DNA of 64,000 bases from Gloeopeniophorella convolvens. Its lineage: Eukaryota; Basidiomycota; Agaricomycetes; Russulales. A program made the position numbers and the translations under genes. Below are positions 45,501 to 57,582 of the stretch, piece after piece (positions within the stretch are counted from its first letter, which is position 1; every line of letters begins with the position of its first letter). The DNA lies in contig WTXD01000047.1 in NCBI GenBank assembly GCA_022496205.1, positions 1 through 64,000 on the forward strand, given 5' to 3'. The notes below the pieces were generated by a model that was given only the letters and a program-made list of their open reading frames with translations, did not search any database and was not told the origin of the DNA.

Positions 45501-45863
45501 GCGTGGGGTTGCCTTGGAGTCGTTGTGGTCAGAGTCATCGTCGCGGTGCTTCTCGTCCATCAGATGAAGATCGGTGTTAGAGCGATAAGGGGGAGTCTGT
45601 GAAGGGTAGTCTTCAAGAACGAGGTTAGATGAACTGGCGAACTTCTTGTAAGGGGGGGAAGGTAAGGCGGGCTGGAAGTCGTCCGAGTCGAGGAAGCGGT
45701 CTGTGACACGGAGATGGGAAGGGGGACCACGAGAGGAAGTCGAATTCTGTGTGAGAGTGTTCTCTGTTGGCTCATCTGCATCAGGCCGCTGGTCCTCCCT
45801 CGTGTGTGGTGAGAGCCGTGATGATGATGATGATGTGACAGAGTGAGAATCTCCAGAAGACAT
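42526..45863 (-). CDS. MscS-type mechanosensitive channel with EF-hand
   Basis: Ten exons, 45863-44832, 44780-44705, 44654-44107, 44038-43617, 43565-43531, 43483-43446, 43390-43323, 43262-43241, 43160-42994 and 42934-42526, give 938 aa. A ~190-residue acidic/Ser-rich N-terminus is followed by membrane segments: ILSLLFGSLIGSVFLAVVLA, EAWLFWAAANVIVSWWLAML, SWIIIFEK and IEFLFFLVLVWCAQ. A canonical EF-hand loop, DADNNGDLSRAE (about residues 593-604), precedes the MscS pore. The pore comprises LDIILLFFAAVILFFVSLSV, the helix rich in Gly/Ala/Ser and the beta-domain motif HPFDTGDRCFID. The order matches fission yeast Msy1/Msy2, which sit in the ER and couple osmotic swelling to calcium. One exon is only 22 nt. 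The C-terminus is disordered and ends ALGADG. Confidence 0.93.
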
Positions 45864-46658
45864 AATATCTTGCCAGAGCGCGGGTAGGCTGACGAGCAGC
45901 TCTCCACGAGGACCAGAGGGCTTGCTCCACGGTCTGGACGACCTTGGGGAAATTGGCGAAAAAGTGGGCCGTAAAGAGGAGAAGGAGAGGCGAGCCGCGC
46001 TGAGCCGTGGTTATTCTTGTAACCCGCAGACAAGGATTCGTACCGTTTCGTACCCTGAGGTTCGCAGCCGGCCGCCTAGCAACCCGAGCCCAGGGAAAAA
46101 TGAGTACCCCAAACGTCTTTTCCGCTCCACCTTGACAGAACCTCCATCATGTCTTGCTCCGCTTTGACTGCTCACTGTATCCTTGTTTTGCGCTCTGTTT
46201 TCCAATGTCGCTGAGGCTGCCTGTGGCGGCTTGATTGATGTCCATCAGCAGATGCCAACAGTGTTTCCCTCTGTAACTAAGCGGCCACTGCCGGTGTAAC
46301 ATTCTTCGCGTACTCAAGAGGCTGCACTCAATGCGAACGGCTGTCCTCTAGGCTCTCGCAACTTTTCCTTCCCCGGATTACTTACAATATACTTATTGAG
46401 ATACGTGCTCTCGCTTGCCTGCGATCTTTCCGAGACGTTCTGAAACTTTCCGGCTTTGCGGTGGTCCGTGCGCCAGTCTCGCGGACGGCCTGCTCTATAT
46501 GGCAATGCCGATCTCTAAATGAACCATGACGTCACGGAGCCGGCTCCCGCTCCCGTCCGGGTTCAACTTCGAGTCTGCGTACTTAAACCCCGTTGTCCAG
46601 CCTCCGACCCCAATCCATCACTTTAATTATCTCCATCGAGACGGATCAACGCAGAACT
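45864..46658. other. Divergent promoter region
   Basis: Between the MscS channel gene (minus) and the Ncp1-like gene (plus). No gene recognised; presumed promoters for both. Confidence 0.5.
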
Positions 46659-47303
46659 ATGGACGGCTCAGCAAACGTAAATCTCTCCAACGCTCCGAGC
46701 CACACCTACACTGTACAAGAGGCAAAGAAGCTTGAACGGACCATCGCAAAGGACGCCGCTGCCGCCGAGAAGCATCTCACCCACGTCGGCAAGACGCTGA
46801 AGTCTGCTGAGAAAGAAGAGTCAAAAGTAGAGAAGGTATACTGCGTGCTGAAGCCCATTCGGGTTTGATTTGTTGAGCGTAGCTCTTTCAGGCGACTCAT
46901 AAGTCGGAGCGAACCCGCGACAAGACCATAAAGCAAGAGCACAAGACAGCCGAAAAGCTCGGTGCCGCTGAGCACAATCACGACGTCGCAGTTGCAAATG
47001 AGCATAAGGCCGTCCACGACCTCGAGGTCTTCCCCTGCACTATACTCTTCCGGCCCGTGAATTGACGTCACCGACACATGATGTAGATGCGCCAGAAATA
47101 TCTCCAGGAGGCGCAGCAAGGCGTTGAAAGCAGGCGCGCAGAACTCGAGCAAATCCAACGCAGGAAGGAGGCCGGCGATGTAAGTAGTTCTGCTCCCCCG
47201 CCTCTCGTCTTTTCAACGGGTCGCATTCGTTCAGACTGTCCGTGAGGAACACCTCAATCAGATCCGCCAGGCCACTGCCTCCAGTGGTGCTGCTGGCGCG
47301 TAG
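46659..47303 (+). CDS. Small coiled-coil protein, Ncp1-like
   Basis: Four exons, 46659-46835, 46892-47026, 47087-47179 and 47235-47303, give 157 aa, all joined in phase 0. Apart from the first ~15 and last ~8 residues it is one charged helix rich in Lys, Glu and Ala: TVQEAKKLERTIAKDA, KSAEKEESKVEK, KSERTRDKTIKQEHKTAEK and ELEQIQRRKEAGD. The order and length resemble proteins called DNA-binding protein Ncp1 in Agaricomycete annotations. That name is inherited and its function is not well established. Coiled-coil formation is a safe inference; DNA binding is not. Confidence 0.82.
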
Positions 47304-50300
47304 TTTGCGGATTTTGCAACGCGACCATAAACATATCAACTGTACGTCCTGAACGAAGGCTTCCCGTTGCATTCTATAACGTCAAACGTACCACCACCCT
47401 TGTATATTCGTTGATGGTACTGTATTCTACCTTGGAAACACGCATGTACGCTTTATACGCTAAAGTCACGATCCCTCAATCTATACGCATAGCATCTCCG
47501 TTGAAGGCGGGCTGACAGCAGAAGTACGTTCACGACTCCAACGCTGTGATGCCACACCACGATTGAGCAGTTCCGCCAGGAAAGCACAAGAAACGGCGGA
47601 TCTAAGTCTCAGCTATCGGAGGACAGCTCACGGAGCGTGAATAGTTCAATTATCTGAAATTGAAATTCAACGTACAGAAGTTCCGTGAGGTGGTGGGTGT
47701 ATGTAGTAAGGTCGGGTGAAGCGATTATTGAGGTTGATTTCCAGGGTGTGTGGCGCACAGGATGACCAGTGGCATGGATAAGAATGGTGTTTTTCACAGG
47801 CTAAGTCATGGCTGAGCATTTAACACCCTAAGTACCCTATAGATACCCCAATTTGGTGCCGCAGTGCAGTCAACGTGATGTTGAAATATTCCTGGCCGGT
47901 TGTCAACGCCGTCAAAATGCTAGTCGAACAGTAAACAGAACTGTAGGGGTCACATGGTTGCAAAGACGATATGTAGCACTTACGAGGGTCGGGGAACAGG
48001 TTGGCGCTCGACTCAGCAGCAGATCATGCGTACCGATATGATGTCGACGCTACCAACGATAGCGCTAGAGACCTGCAGAGTTGTAAGTACACGAACATAG
48101 GTAGTCGCAAGAGTGCACTTATGGAGCCATTGCTCGGTATGGTGTATGCGAAAAAAGTGGAAGAGGATATACGTTTCCGAAAAGTTTCTTTCGTGACTTT
48201 GATGAAGACTTTGGATGGTCTGAGGACGTGGACTAAGAGTCGACTTGACGTAAACGCAGAGAGAAAGATGCTGAGGGAGATGCCTTCGGTGTGGGACCTT
48301 GGGGTACCTCGAACTTCTGAACGAGGTAGAGACACATGCCATAAGGTATGCGAGTTTTCCGGATACTCCTACTGCTTTACGACGATTTGTCCTCTGCGTA
48401 CTGCTTCTCGAGTTCGAGCGAGCCATGAAGGCTCCAGCAACGCGCACCGACGTCACACGGGATGTCCATGGGATTGGAAGGCGGTCTAGCTGGGAGAGGG
48501 TTGGTCGTCACCGCCAAAACCGCGGTCAACTGGCACTGAAGACGAGAGTTAAATAGACATGTCCCTGCAGAGTAGAGATGTGTAGCAATACTCACTGCCA
48601 GGCATCCAGTCTGCACGGCACACTGGGCCGAGGGTACAGCGACGACGTCGAGGGGTGGAGTGCCCATGCGAGCGTAATCTTGCGCGGTTACGGCAGTCTC
48701 ATTGTAGCTTGAGCACGACGCTGCGTGGGCAAAGGTGGAGTGCCTGGCGCCGCTCTTCCCATGCGCACGTAGTAATGATGTCACGGGCTGCTACCCCGTA
48801 CTAACATGCCTGGACATGTCCACACCTTACGGAATTTGCATAGTAGAGCCTGGCCCTGGCCGAGCGAGGGCGTGCACCGCCCAGAAACTTCTGCAGCGTA
48901 CCAGGGGCTTGGTCACGTCCGGGGTCAAGACAAAGGAGCCTATAATTTGACCACTCACGTAACTTCACCTTGGCACCGCGAGTGACCAATGAACCGGAGA
49001 GAAATCTACAACACGGCGGCACCTCGATCTCTCTTCGGCATGTGCTATAACAGGGGCGCGAGACGAGATAATCAGCGCATGCCGTGAGGGGTGAGGCACA
49101 CCGAGAGCTCAGCACGATCGTCGAAGCGATCCTCGGGCGTTAGGGCCCGTTCGCATGCCCTTGCCGCGCGTTCATCGCGATGTCTAGACCCGGTGCGAGT
49201 ACCTATCAGTAAAACTCGTGAAATGCAACACAGCGGGGAGGCTCACCTTGAGATGACTGAAGGCCCAGATGGCGAGGTTCCAGGGGTTTCCAGGAAGATT
49301 CGCCCTTCCATTTGCGTCCTCAGGTATAGTCGCGGAAGCACTTTAAATTGACACAAGGTTCGAGGGATCCAGTGAGGCCTTATTTATCCTCAGACGTGAT
49401 GTACTGCAGAAGCCCTAGACAACCTGAAAAGCGTTTTCGGGGCGTCACACCCATGTGGCTTGTATCGAGAGTAACAGAGGGTCCGAAACGTCGATGAGTC
49501 GCCTCGCCTGATTCTATACAGGTCCAATCTCCCGGTGCCACCTGGAGTGACTGATGCGAAACGCAAACTAGACACGCCTGAAATTGCGGTCGACTGCGCC
49601 AAACTTAGACAGAAATGTGCGCATACGTTGAAGATAAGCGAACTTTAGGCTCTCCTGCCTCTCAAGATTGAGCCGTGGGAGTCAATAAGGCTAGGCGAGT
49701 GAGTGACTTGAGTCGAAAGCTTAAGTCAATCACGTTCTCGATCATTCCATCGCTTTGCTCCACGGCGAACTTGGCGCTAAGTGGTGAATGCTCGACGTCG
49801 TGTGTGGGGTAGCAGCGCTCAAAGTAAGTATATATATACTTATGTCCGCTTCTGCTGCATCGTGCCCGGTCCTGCCTGTCTGACTAAATGTAAGTTTGTG
49901 TATTTTCGCGAAGACTTATTGCACGCACGCGCCCCTAGACCTCGACATCGTCTCGATCTGTGTGTGTATGCGCTCTTCGGCTCGCGAAGGTTATGAGAAA
50001 GTCTGATTTGCTTCACGAGGGTGCTCGGTATGTTGTACGTAAGCGCCGTATGGGAGCGTGCCTTCCTAATATGTTGAAAGACGTCGGCGCGCGTACACTG
50101 CTTTCGTTTTGCTTCTCGGGATGCTCCACAACGACGTGTAGGGTGACTGCGACCAACTGGAAGCTTCGAGAACAGTCGAGGGGCCTTGTGGCGTATATAA
50201 AGGCAGCGGTCGTTGCATCCTCTACTATCGTAAGACGTAGTAGGACTCAGTGCCTTTCGAACGTACTCGCAGCGGGTCTGCACAACGTATCATCAAGACG

Positions 50301-53300
50301 AAGCAACGAAGGTAAGACAAAGACGTGCCCGACAGAGTACATTCCCTAACCACGAGCGACGTCCCAATCCGCCCAATCGTGCACTTTGTTCTGGGTCCAG
50401 CACCACTGCCCGAGCGCCCGCATAAGCTCGATACACGATCTCGTGCACGCGCAGAAGCCGCCTCCGATCGCGTACAAGGAATACGCCGCGCTCGAGACCT
50501 CGAGTGCATTCGCCATGGTCATGGGGTGCGACCACCCTTCTGGACCCAATTCAGTGTTCCGTAACCCCATACGACGCGGTGGAGGAACGTCGACGTGCGC
50601 TCCGCGCACACCCCTCGAACATTTGCCAGCATGGGCGACAGGATGATTGGTACCCCCGATCCGCTTGCTCCACCACAGGAGGGTGTGGCGGGGGACGCGG
50701 TACCATGCGCACGACTGCGGGCTGCCTATTTCAGCGCGCACCAGACGGAAGCGCGGGGTCTGGAGGTGGGGACGTGGATCGCGAGGCGCGCGAAGAAATC
50801 CGGGGATGGGTTCCAGAATGTGTTCCTGTGCGCGCGTATAAGCCAGAGATATGGGGTCGCTCCATCCAGCGCGTCGTCGCACCTTGTAGCCCGGAGCCTT
50901 CGCGCACGACGAACATTCACCCGATCGGGCCCCGCAGGATCTCTAATGTAGTCCGCACGCGGTATCCCAGGGCCGTGGATTTATCCTGTACTTCGAAAGG
51001 CAGCGCCGCGTCCGTCTCGCTTGCACATGCCGTAAGCGGCCCCGAGCGATCCGCTCTCTCGAACCAAATCCACTGGCCAAGGCGACACATGCTCCACGAA
51101 GCGAAGAAATCCTGTTGATTTGTTCACCATACGCCGGGTGTGAGGAGAGGACGTACCGTATATAGCAGGTGTAGTGGTTGGACGCGGACTACCGCCGGCG
51201 GGCCTGCGTCTTGGTGAAAGGATGCCAATAGGCGCCCATCGGCTACGCGAGCGGATGTCGGCTTCTGGTCGCAGCACTTCTGATAGACGATGGTCTCTGC
51301 GGTAAAATTTGGGAGCGAACATGCTTGGGAGTTTGGGGAAGAGATAAGCCCACGTCAGGTTCATGGCATTCCGTTGCTGGTGGACGCGGGACAAATAGGC
51401 TACTAGTAGTGCCGAAGTTGAGTGTCATTATGAGTAGGCGACAAAACCGCTGTGCAGGCTAAGCTTACAATGTTGTTTACCTCCATGGATACATTGGTAG
51501 GATGAGTTTTCTTAGTTCAGGATTTCCAGGCGGGGCGGGACGGGTATGAGCCTTGGAGAGAATTGTTTTGGATGTAGTCTGCGGCGGCGTTCGAACAAAT
51601 CCACAAGCAGGTTACTAGAACTTTACATGGGGAGGGAAACGGACGGTGGTCGACAGACGATGACGAGACCTAATGGATGGGAGCTGACGGGGAGCCGCGG
51701 TAGATACTGGTGCGTCATGGGACCCTGATTACCCTCAGACCTGTCGGGCCACAACCCCGCTTCTGCACAAACGCGGCGGCCTTGTGAACGAGAGTCGAAA
51801 ATAACCGAAACTCGCAGGACGGAAGTCGATACGCATGAGGAAGTGAGAAGCAACACTCTAGAGGGTGCAGGTGGAGAAAGGGCGGGAACGCTCGCAGCAC
51901 CGCCGTCGCCTTGTATCTCCGGTGACCGGTGACAGCATGAAAGGCAAATTGCAAAAATGCGGCGCATTGTTCGGTTGTGCGCTCAGTGTCAGCAGGCGGC
52001 GGCGGCGGTGGATGGAAAGGCGGTCTTGGCGGACATTGTCATGGGGCTGGGTTTCGGGTTGCGTGTCCGGTGCGGGGGGTGAGAAGCGGAGTACGCATGG
52101 ACGCACGGGGGTGCCCTTGGCAGGAGGATGTCGCCCATCAGCCCCAAGCTGGAAAGTGATTGGGCACAGCCCGGATATCCACGGATCTACACACGGCCGC
52201 CTCATCACATATGCTCCACCCCAGCTCGCCACCACGCCCATGGCCTGCTCATGAGTGCACCGTTCTACTGGGTCGTAGACCCGACGTGACTGGGACGGAG
52301 GCTGCGGCGCACATAATTTGCTTTACGGGGTCCGAGGCTGGTGAGTGTCGCCGGTTGACTGGACTAGAAGCCAGTGGCACGCGGCGGAAGGGCTTGCATT
52401 GAGGCGGGAGCTATTTGCCCAAGTCAGGGAGGTACAGGGCGTTGCCTCACGATAGTTGTGCGAGCTTGGGGCTGCGGCGCCACCAAATGAATAACCGGAG
52501 GCCTTGCCGTTCGATGACGGGCTGACTGCCTAGACATTATGCACAGGTCCCGGGCGTTGACTCCGGCGGCTCGCAGGATCCGGAAAGAATCTGAAATGAT
52601 ATGGATGATGAGGGTGCCTTCTAGGAAATTGGGCATGAGTCGGGGGTCATGGGGGTTGGACGGTCGTTCCAGCGGGCCCAAAGAAGCCAGGATGCGGGGG
52701 TGTCGCTCCACGATAGTGCCAGGGAGGTGAGACGGAGATTGGAAACTGCGCCAGTCGAGGATCATATGATATTATGTGGTCGAGGGGATGCCGCCTTGAA
52801 CCGCCACGCAAAAAATATCTTGGATGTACCCCCGGGCAAAATATGGATCGTTACGCGGTAACGTGTGGGGACTACAGGGACCTTCTTGACGACCGGTGAC
52901 GACCGGGAAAAAAACCCGTTCGCCTTAGCGAATGTATTACGGTGGTGGCGACAGGAAAACGGAGGAGACCGCAGAAAATCTATCGCGCGACGCCGTCGGT
53001 TGATGCCGCGGGACTCTCATTCCAACCTCGAAGTACCACCTCGATGATGTTGGGCGCAGATCTGTCGAAAGCCTTAAGCGATACTTAAACCGGAAATGAA
53101 TGAGGCGACAGCCTCACCGTCCTGAGTGATCGAGCATGGTCGAACGAAAAATCATGTAAGCAATTGAAAGTGGTGGGGAGTGGATAAAGGTAGCAAAGTG
53201 TTGGAGAGTGGGAGGTGTGAATACAAGTCGCTGGACGACGGTGCGGCTCGGAAAACGCCTAACGGTAAACCTGCGTAAACCCACAGATAATTGGCCCCAT

Positions 53301-54988
53301 TAACTCTGTTTACACTCGGCTATCCGTCCGAGGATCACATGGTGGGTCCGGAATGGTGCTGCCGCAGCGCGTGTACACGTCAACGATGGCGGGATCAGGC
53401 CCTGCGGGTGATTGAGAGTGATCCCAGTGAGTAAGGGTTTGGGGCCGAACAGTATACGTACAGATAAGGACACCGTTCCATGACGAGCTCATGGAGTAGC
53501 TTATGCCCGGAACGGCGGAGATGACCCGGGCGCTGGGGGGAAGTTCCTCACATGCGACCGCAGCGAGGCGCGGACAATGTTTCCACACGAGGGTTGTGGG
53601 CGGCAAGCGACCAGTGGGTTGGCCGCGGGAACGCGTGTGGTTTGCAGCCACGTCGGAAAGCCAGCGGGTTCCACAAGTGAAGAGCCACCCAGGTCAAGTG
53701 ACATGGCTCGGAGGTCAAAATGAAGGGGTGTGAGCGGTAAACTTGATATGCTGCTGGTGAGTATCTGGGGGTAAGCTTTGCGCATTGTGACGGCCAATGA
53801 ACGCAGGTACTCCCACAAACACGTCTTTTGAGCAACTTGCTCCCAACGGATTATAGAGAAAGCATCAATGAAGGCACGAATGCAAATCGCAAGCTCGCCC
53901 GGAAACGGTGACAATCCCTAATCGTCACCACGCATAAAACAAAGAGACCCTCGGAAACTTGCAATCCTATCAAGCACACGGATAGGATGGCGAAGCCGAC
54001 CACGCGCAAAGAAGTGGAGGACCGTATAGAAGATGAATCGATGCGCTTCCCTATAATTACGGCAGCCTGAGCCCTCCATAGCGCGCGATGCCGAGAAGCC
54101 AAACCAAAAGCTCACCTAAAGGGCGCGGTGTAGCTGCCTCACCCAGAATTACAATCAACAAGTATCGACGCTGGCTGAACTTGTGTCTTCCTGACTTAGG
54201 AGCAAATAACCGCAACAGGAAAGTTGTGCGGTGGTCGAGACACGCGAAAGGGTCTTCTGATTTGGCTGAGAATTGACTATCTCCGGACGGCGGGGATGAC
54301 GGGCAGTCACGAAGGGCAGTCACGGCGTCTGGGACGCAATGGCCTAGCGCGCCCATCAGCAGATCAGCGGGATTGATTTGGGACCGAAGTCCAGTCCTAC
54401 ACTCCGCAATGCATTCGGGAACAGGTAAATAATTCCCGGTCGAGGTGACGGTGACCAATTAGAGGCATAGAGGTGGGGCGCGACCCCAAAATCCGGTATG
54501 GGCAGGAAAAACGCACAGCAGTCATAGCTGATTCTCGATCCTGATTTGATTGGATAAGACCACGCCACGCCTTCGAACGGCCAGGTGGGACAGCACAAAG
54601 CAGGCCGACGAAGGAGACCATGCCGAAGCGGACGGCGCCAACGAAAGCTGGCCTGATTTAGGCATAAAAAGCGGGCAAAAAATATTGGTCGCGAAAGGGG
54701 TGATAGAAAGGGGGTTTGAAAGTCTAGAGGCAGGTCCAGGAAGCTGAGAATGCGCTGGGCGCCCGGCGAGGTGCCTTGAAATTTCGTGGCCGTCGAGAGA
54801 GGGACGTGGGAGAGTCGCGCGTGTTGCAAGGCGCGCGGCCGCAGATTGCCGTAATTGGTCACCGCCGATTGACTCCTCTCGCCGTCGTCCACGTCGACAA
54901 CAAAAAATCCGCTTTTTATCTTTTGCCCACCTCTTTCATGCGCTGAAAATTTACAAGCTTTATTCTCCCTACTCTTGTCTAATTCACC
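47304..54988. other. Gene-poor 7.7-kb block
   Basis: Less GC-rich than the rest of the window. No gene, transposon open frame, terminal repeat or tRNA recognised. Frames up to about 200 codons exist in several registers without mutual splice consistency. A minus-strand segment at 50346-51364 is the best coding candidate and is listed separately. A strong TATATAAAGG at about 50193 on the plus strand has no coding sequence I can attach to it. The final few hundred bases should hold the promoter of the RGG protein gene. Confidence 0.45.
50346..51364 (-). other. Candidate unidentified gene or gene remnant
   Basis: Minus-strand frames here read like protein. One begins MNLTWAYLFPKLPSMFAPKF (from 51364) and continues to LRFVEHVSPWPVDLVRESG. 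Another, 50882-50346, contains HTLLWWSKRIGGTNHPVAH and GWSHPMTMANALEVSSAAYS and stops after DWADWDVARG. The two are in different frames and I could not find convincing introns to join them. No family recognised; it may be decayed. Confidence 0.25.
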
Positions 54989-57551
54989 ATGCACAAAAAT
55001 CCGTTCGCGCCGCCACCACCGTCCTACAATCCCCCTCAGCCTCCTCTGCCTCCGGGTCCTCCGCCGCCTCAGGCCGGTCAGCCAAATTATTCTGCGTATT
55101 GGGCGGCAGCTGCCGCTGCCGCCGCTGCTCAACCCCAATCCCAACAAACATATAACCCCCAATGGCCCTCAGCACTGGCACCGGCGCCAGCACCCTTGCC
55201 ACCGCGTCCACCACCGGAACAGTCTGCTCTGTATGCGAACTATGGCTACGGAGGTTCCCAGAACTTCCAATGGCAACAGCAACAGCAGCAGCAGCAGCGT
55301 GTCCAGCAGACCCTATTCCAACCACCTCAACCGCAACCACAACTGCCCGCCATCCAACCGTATACTCCTTACCAACCTCAGGCCGCCGCGGGTTTCGTTC
55401 AGCCCTACGTCCCTCAGTCTGCACCGCTTCCGCAACAGCCTACACCAATCGTTCAGACACTGTATGGCCAGCCACAGCAGCACCAGCACCAGCAGCAGCA
55501 CCAGCAGCAGCCTGCGCGGCAGTTTTTCCCTCAGCAGCCTCGCCCAAACCAGCCTTTCAACCACGCGCCACCTCAGCAGCAGTTGCACCACACACCTCCC
55601 CATCACCTCCCTCCTGCAAAGCGGCAGAAATTTGATGGTCCGGGTTCACAGAATCGTGGTCCTCAGTCACTTCCACCGCCTCCACAGTTCCAGTCGCCCC
55701 CGCCTCCCTTGGCCGGCAGTATGATGATGCAGCAGCAGCAGCCGATGGCCGCCGGCAGCTTCGCACCGGGTCGCGGAGGCACTCCCAGCGGCGGACCAAT
55801 GGGTCGCGGTGGGGGACCGAACAATCGTGGGGGTAACCGCGGCCGTGGAGGGAGCATAGTCAGCAACCGTGGGGGCGCCGGACGGGGGCGTGGTGGTGGC
55901 ATGTACACCACGGCTCGCGGCAGTGCTCAGTCGAGCAATCAGCTCAAGAGCCATGGCTCACGGGGTAACTTTGGTGGAGGGCGCGACTACGGGAACCGCG
56001 ATCACGGTACTCGTCGGGGTGGGTCGTTCGTAAGTAGCGGTGGGCACCATCAGCAAGGCTCTGGTGGCACATCTTTCCGCACTCGAGGGCAGAGCCACAG
56101 CTATCCTCACTACTCTAGGGGCGGGCGGCATGACGGCGGCGGTTCCTTCGGCACCAGGGACGGCTCCGTGACATCCTCAGGCTTCCTTAGCGGTACTTCC
56201 GGGGGCGGAAAGAAGGACGAAAACAGGCGAAACCTTACGGATTTCAAGATTGTTGGGCTGGAGATAAAGGACGTCTCCTGGACTTGGGGAGTAACCCCTT
56301 CACCGAAGCCTTTGGCGAAAACGGAGTCCCCTCCCGATCTGCCCCGTTCCTCAGCTCAGGCTTCGCTGGACGAGGGCGCAAGCCAAACTGCCCTACAACA
56401 ATCTAAGGTGGAATCTGAGGACCCTTCTTTCTCTGAAGGCACCCAAGAGGATCCAGATCTCGTGCTGGACGAGGACTCTGCATCCGATTCAAAGATGGCG
56501 CCAACCACCACTGAAGTCCACGATGTCCAGTCAGAGGCTCAGGCCATATCTGATATGCCTGCTCCGTCCGTCATCCCCCCTCCTCCTTCACGCATGCGGA
56601 TCTACTTTCATTCGCCAGTGACCCCTGACGATTCGCACCCCATTCCTAATGCCAATTTCTTCTCAACGGTTGGCTCCGATGAAGCCGGTTCCCGCAAGGG
56701 AAAGAGAAAGAAGTTAGAGGACGATGATGGCGATCTTGAGGAGAGGCGTGCACCTCCTCCCCCACCTGGTGGGTCTCGTCCCGAACGATCAATGAGCATT
56801 GATAGGCTCGAGCGTGCGAGCGCTGCGCCGAGCATCGAGCCGAGTGTCGCCGAGACGGCGAGCGAGAACGATTGGCTTATGGCTGCGATCGGAGAGGACG
56901 AAGGCGACGCGGAAGAGGAGGGGGGGCTCCCGCCGCCGAGCGATGACCTTCACGGCAGAGATGAAAGCGCCGCCGGGAGTGAATATGGTGAGTCTGACTT
57001 CCTTTTTCGTTCGTTGGAGTTTGTGTGGGCGTTGGCAGCGGCGTACTGGGATGGCCCTACTGCGCCGCGCGCCCGCGCTCACAGGCGTCCCAGCGGCGTC
57101 TGCGCGCGGCCATCTCACTGACTTCGGTTACGTTGTTAAGGCAATTTCGAGGATGGTGCCACAGTCCACGCTGATGGAAGCGAGGGCACCCAGGATTTGG
57201 CAGAGGACGCCTCCAGCCTCATGGATGGACAGGCGCTGGATAGTGTTCACGAGGCGCCCATGGGGGCTTCTCTCGCCGTCACACAAACAGTGGATATTCC
57301 CGAGACTCAGGATCAGGCGGCATTGCTTGACCTGAGCGGCGATCCCGATGCAGCTGTGGCTGTGGATGGAGAGCCGGCCGTCGTTCCTCATCCTGAGCAA
57401 TTGGATGGCGCTTCTTCTGGCCCATCCAAGATCCCGCTGCCAGGTGACGCGCCGAATGAGCTCGCGGCTTCGGCCCCTCCCGTCGAGGAGACCGCCTTTG
57501 TGATATCTCCCTCATCCTCTGCGCCTGCCGTACCTGACAGTTCCGTCCTTA

Positions 57552-57582
<31 letters not shown>

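Noticed and set aside
50386..51118. Plus-strand frames at 50386-50646 and 50504-51118 as genes
   Set aside because: They mirror the more protein-like minus frames, have no domain, and no start is consistent with the TATA at about 50193.
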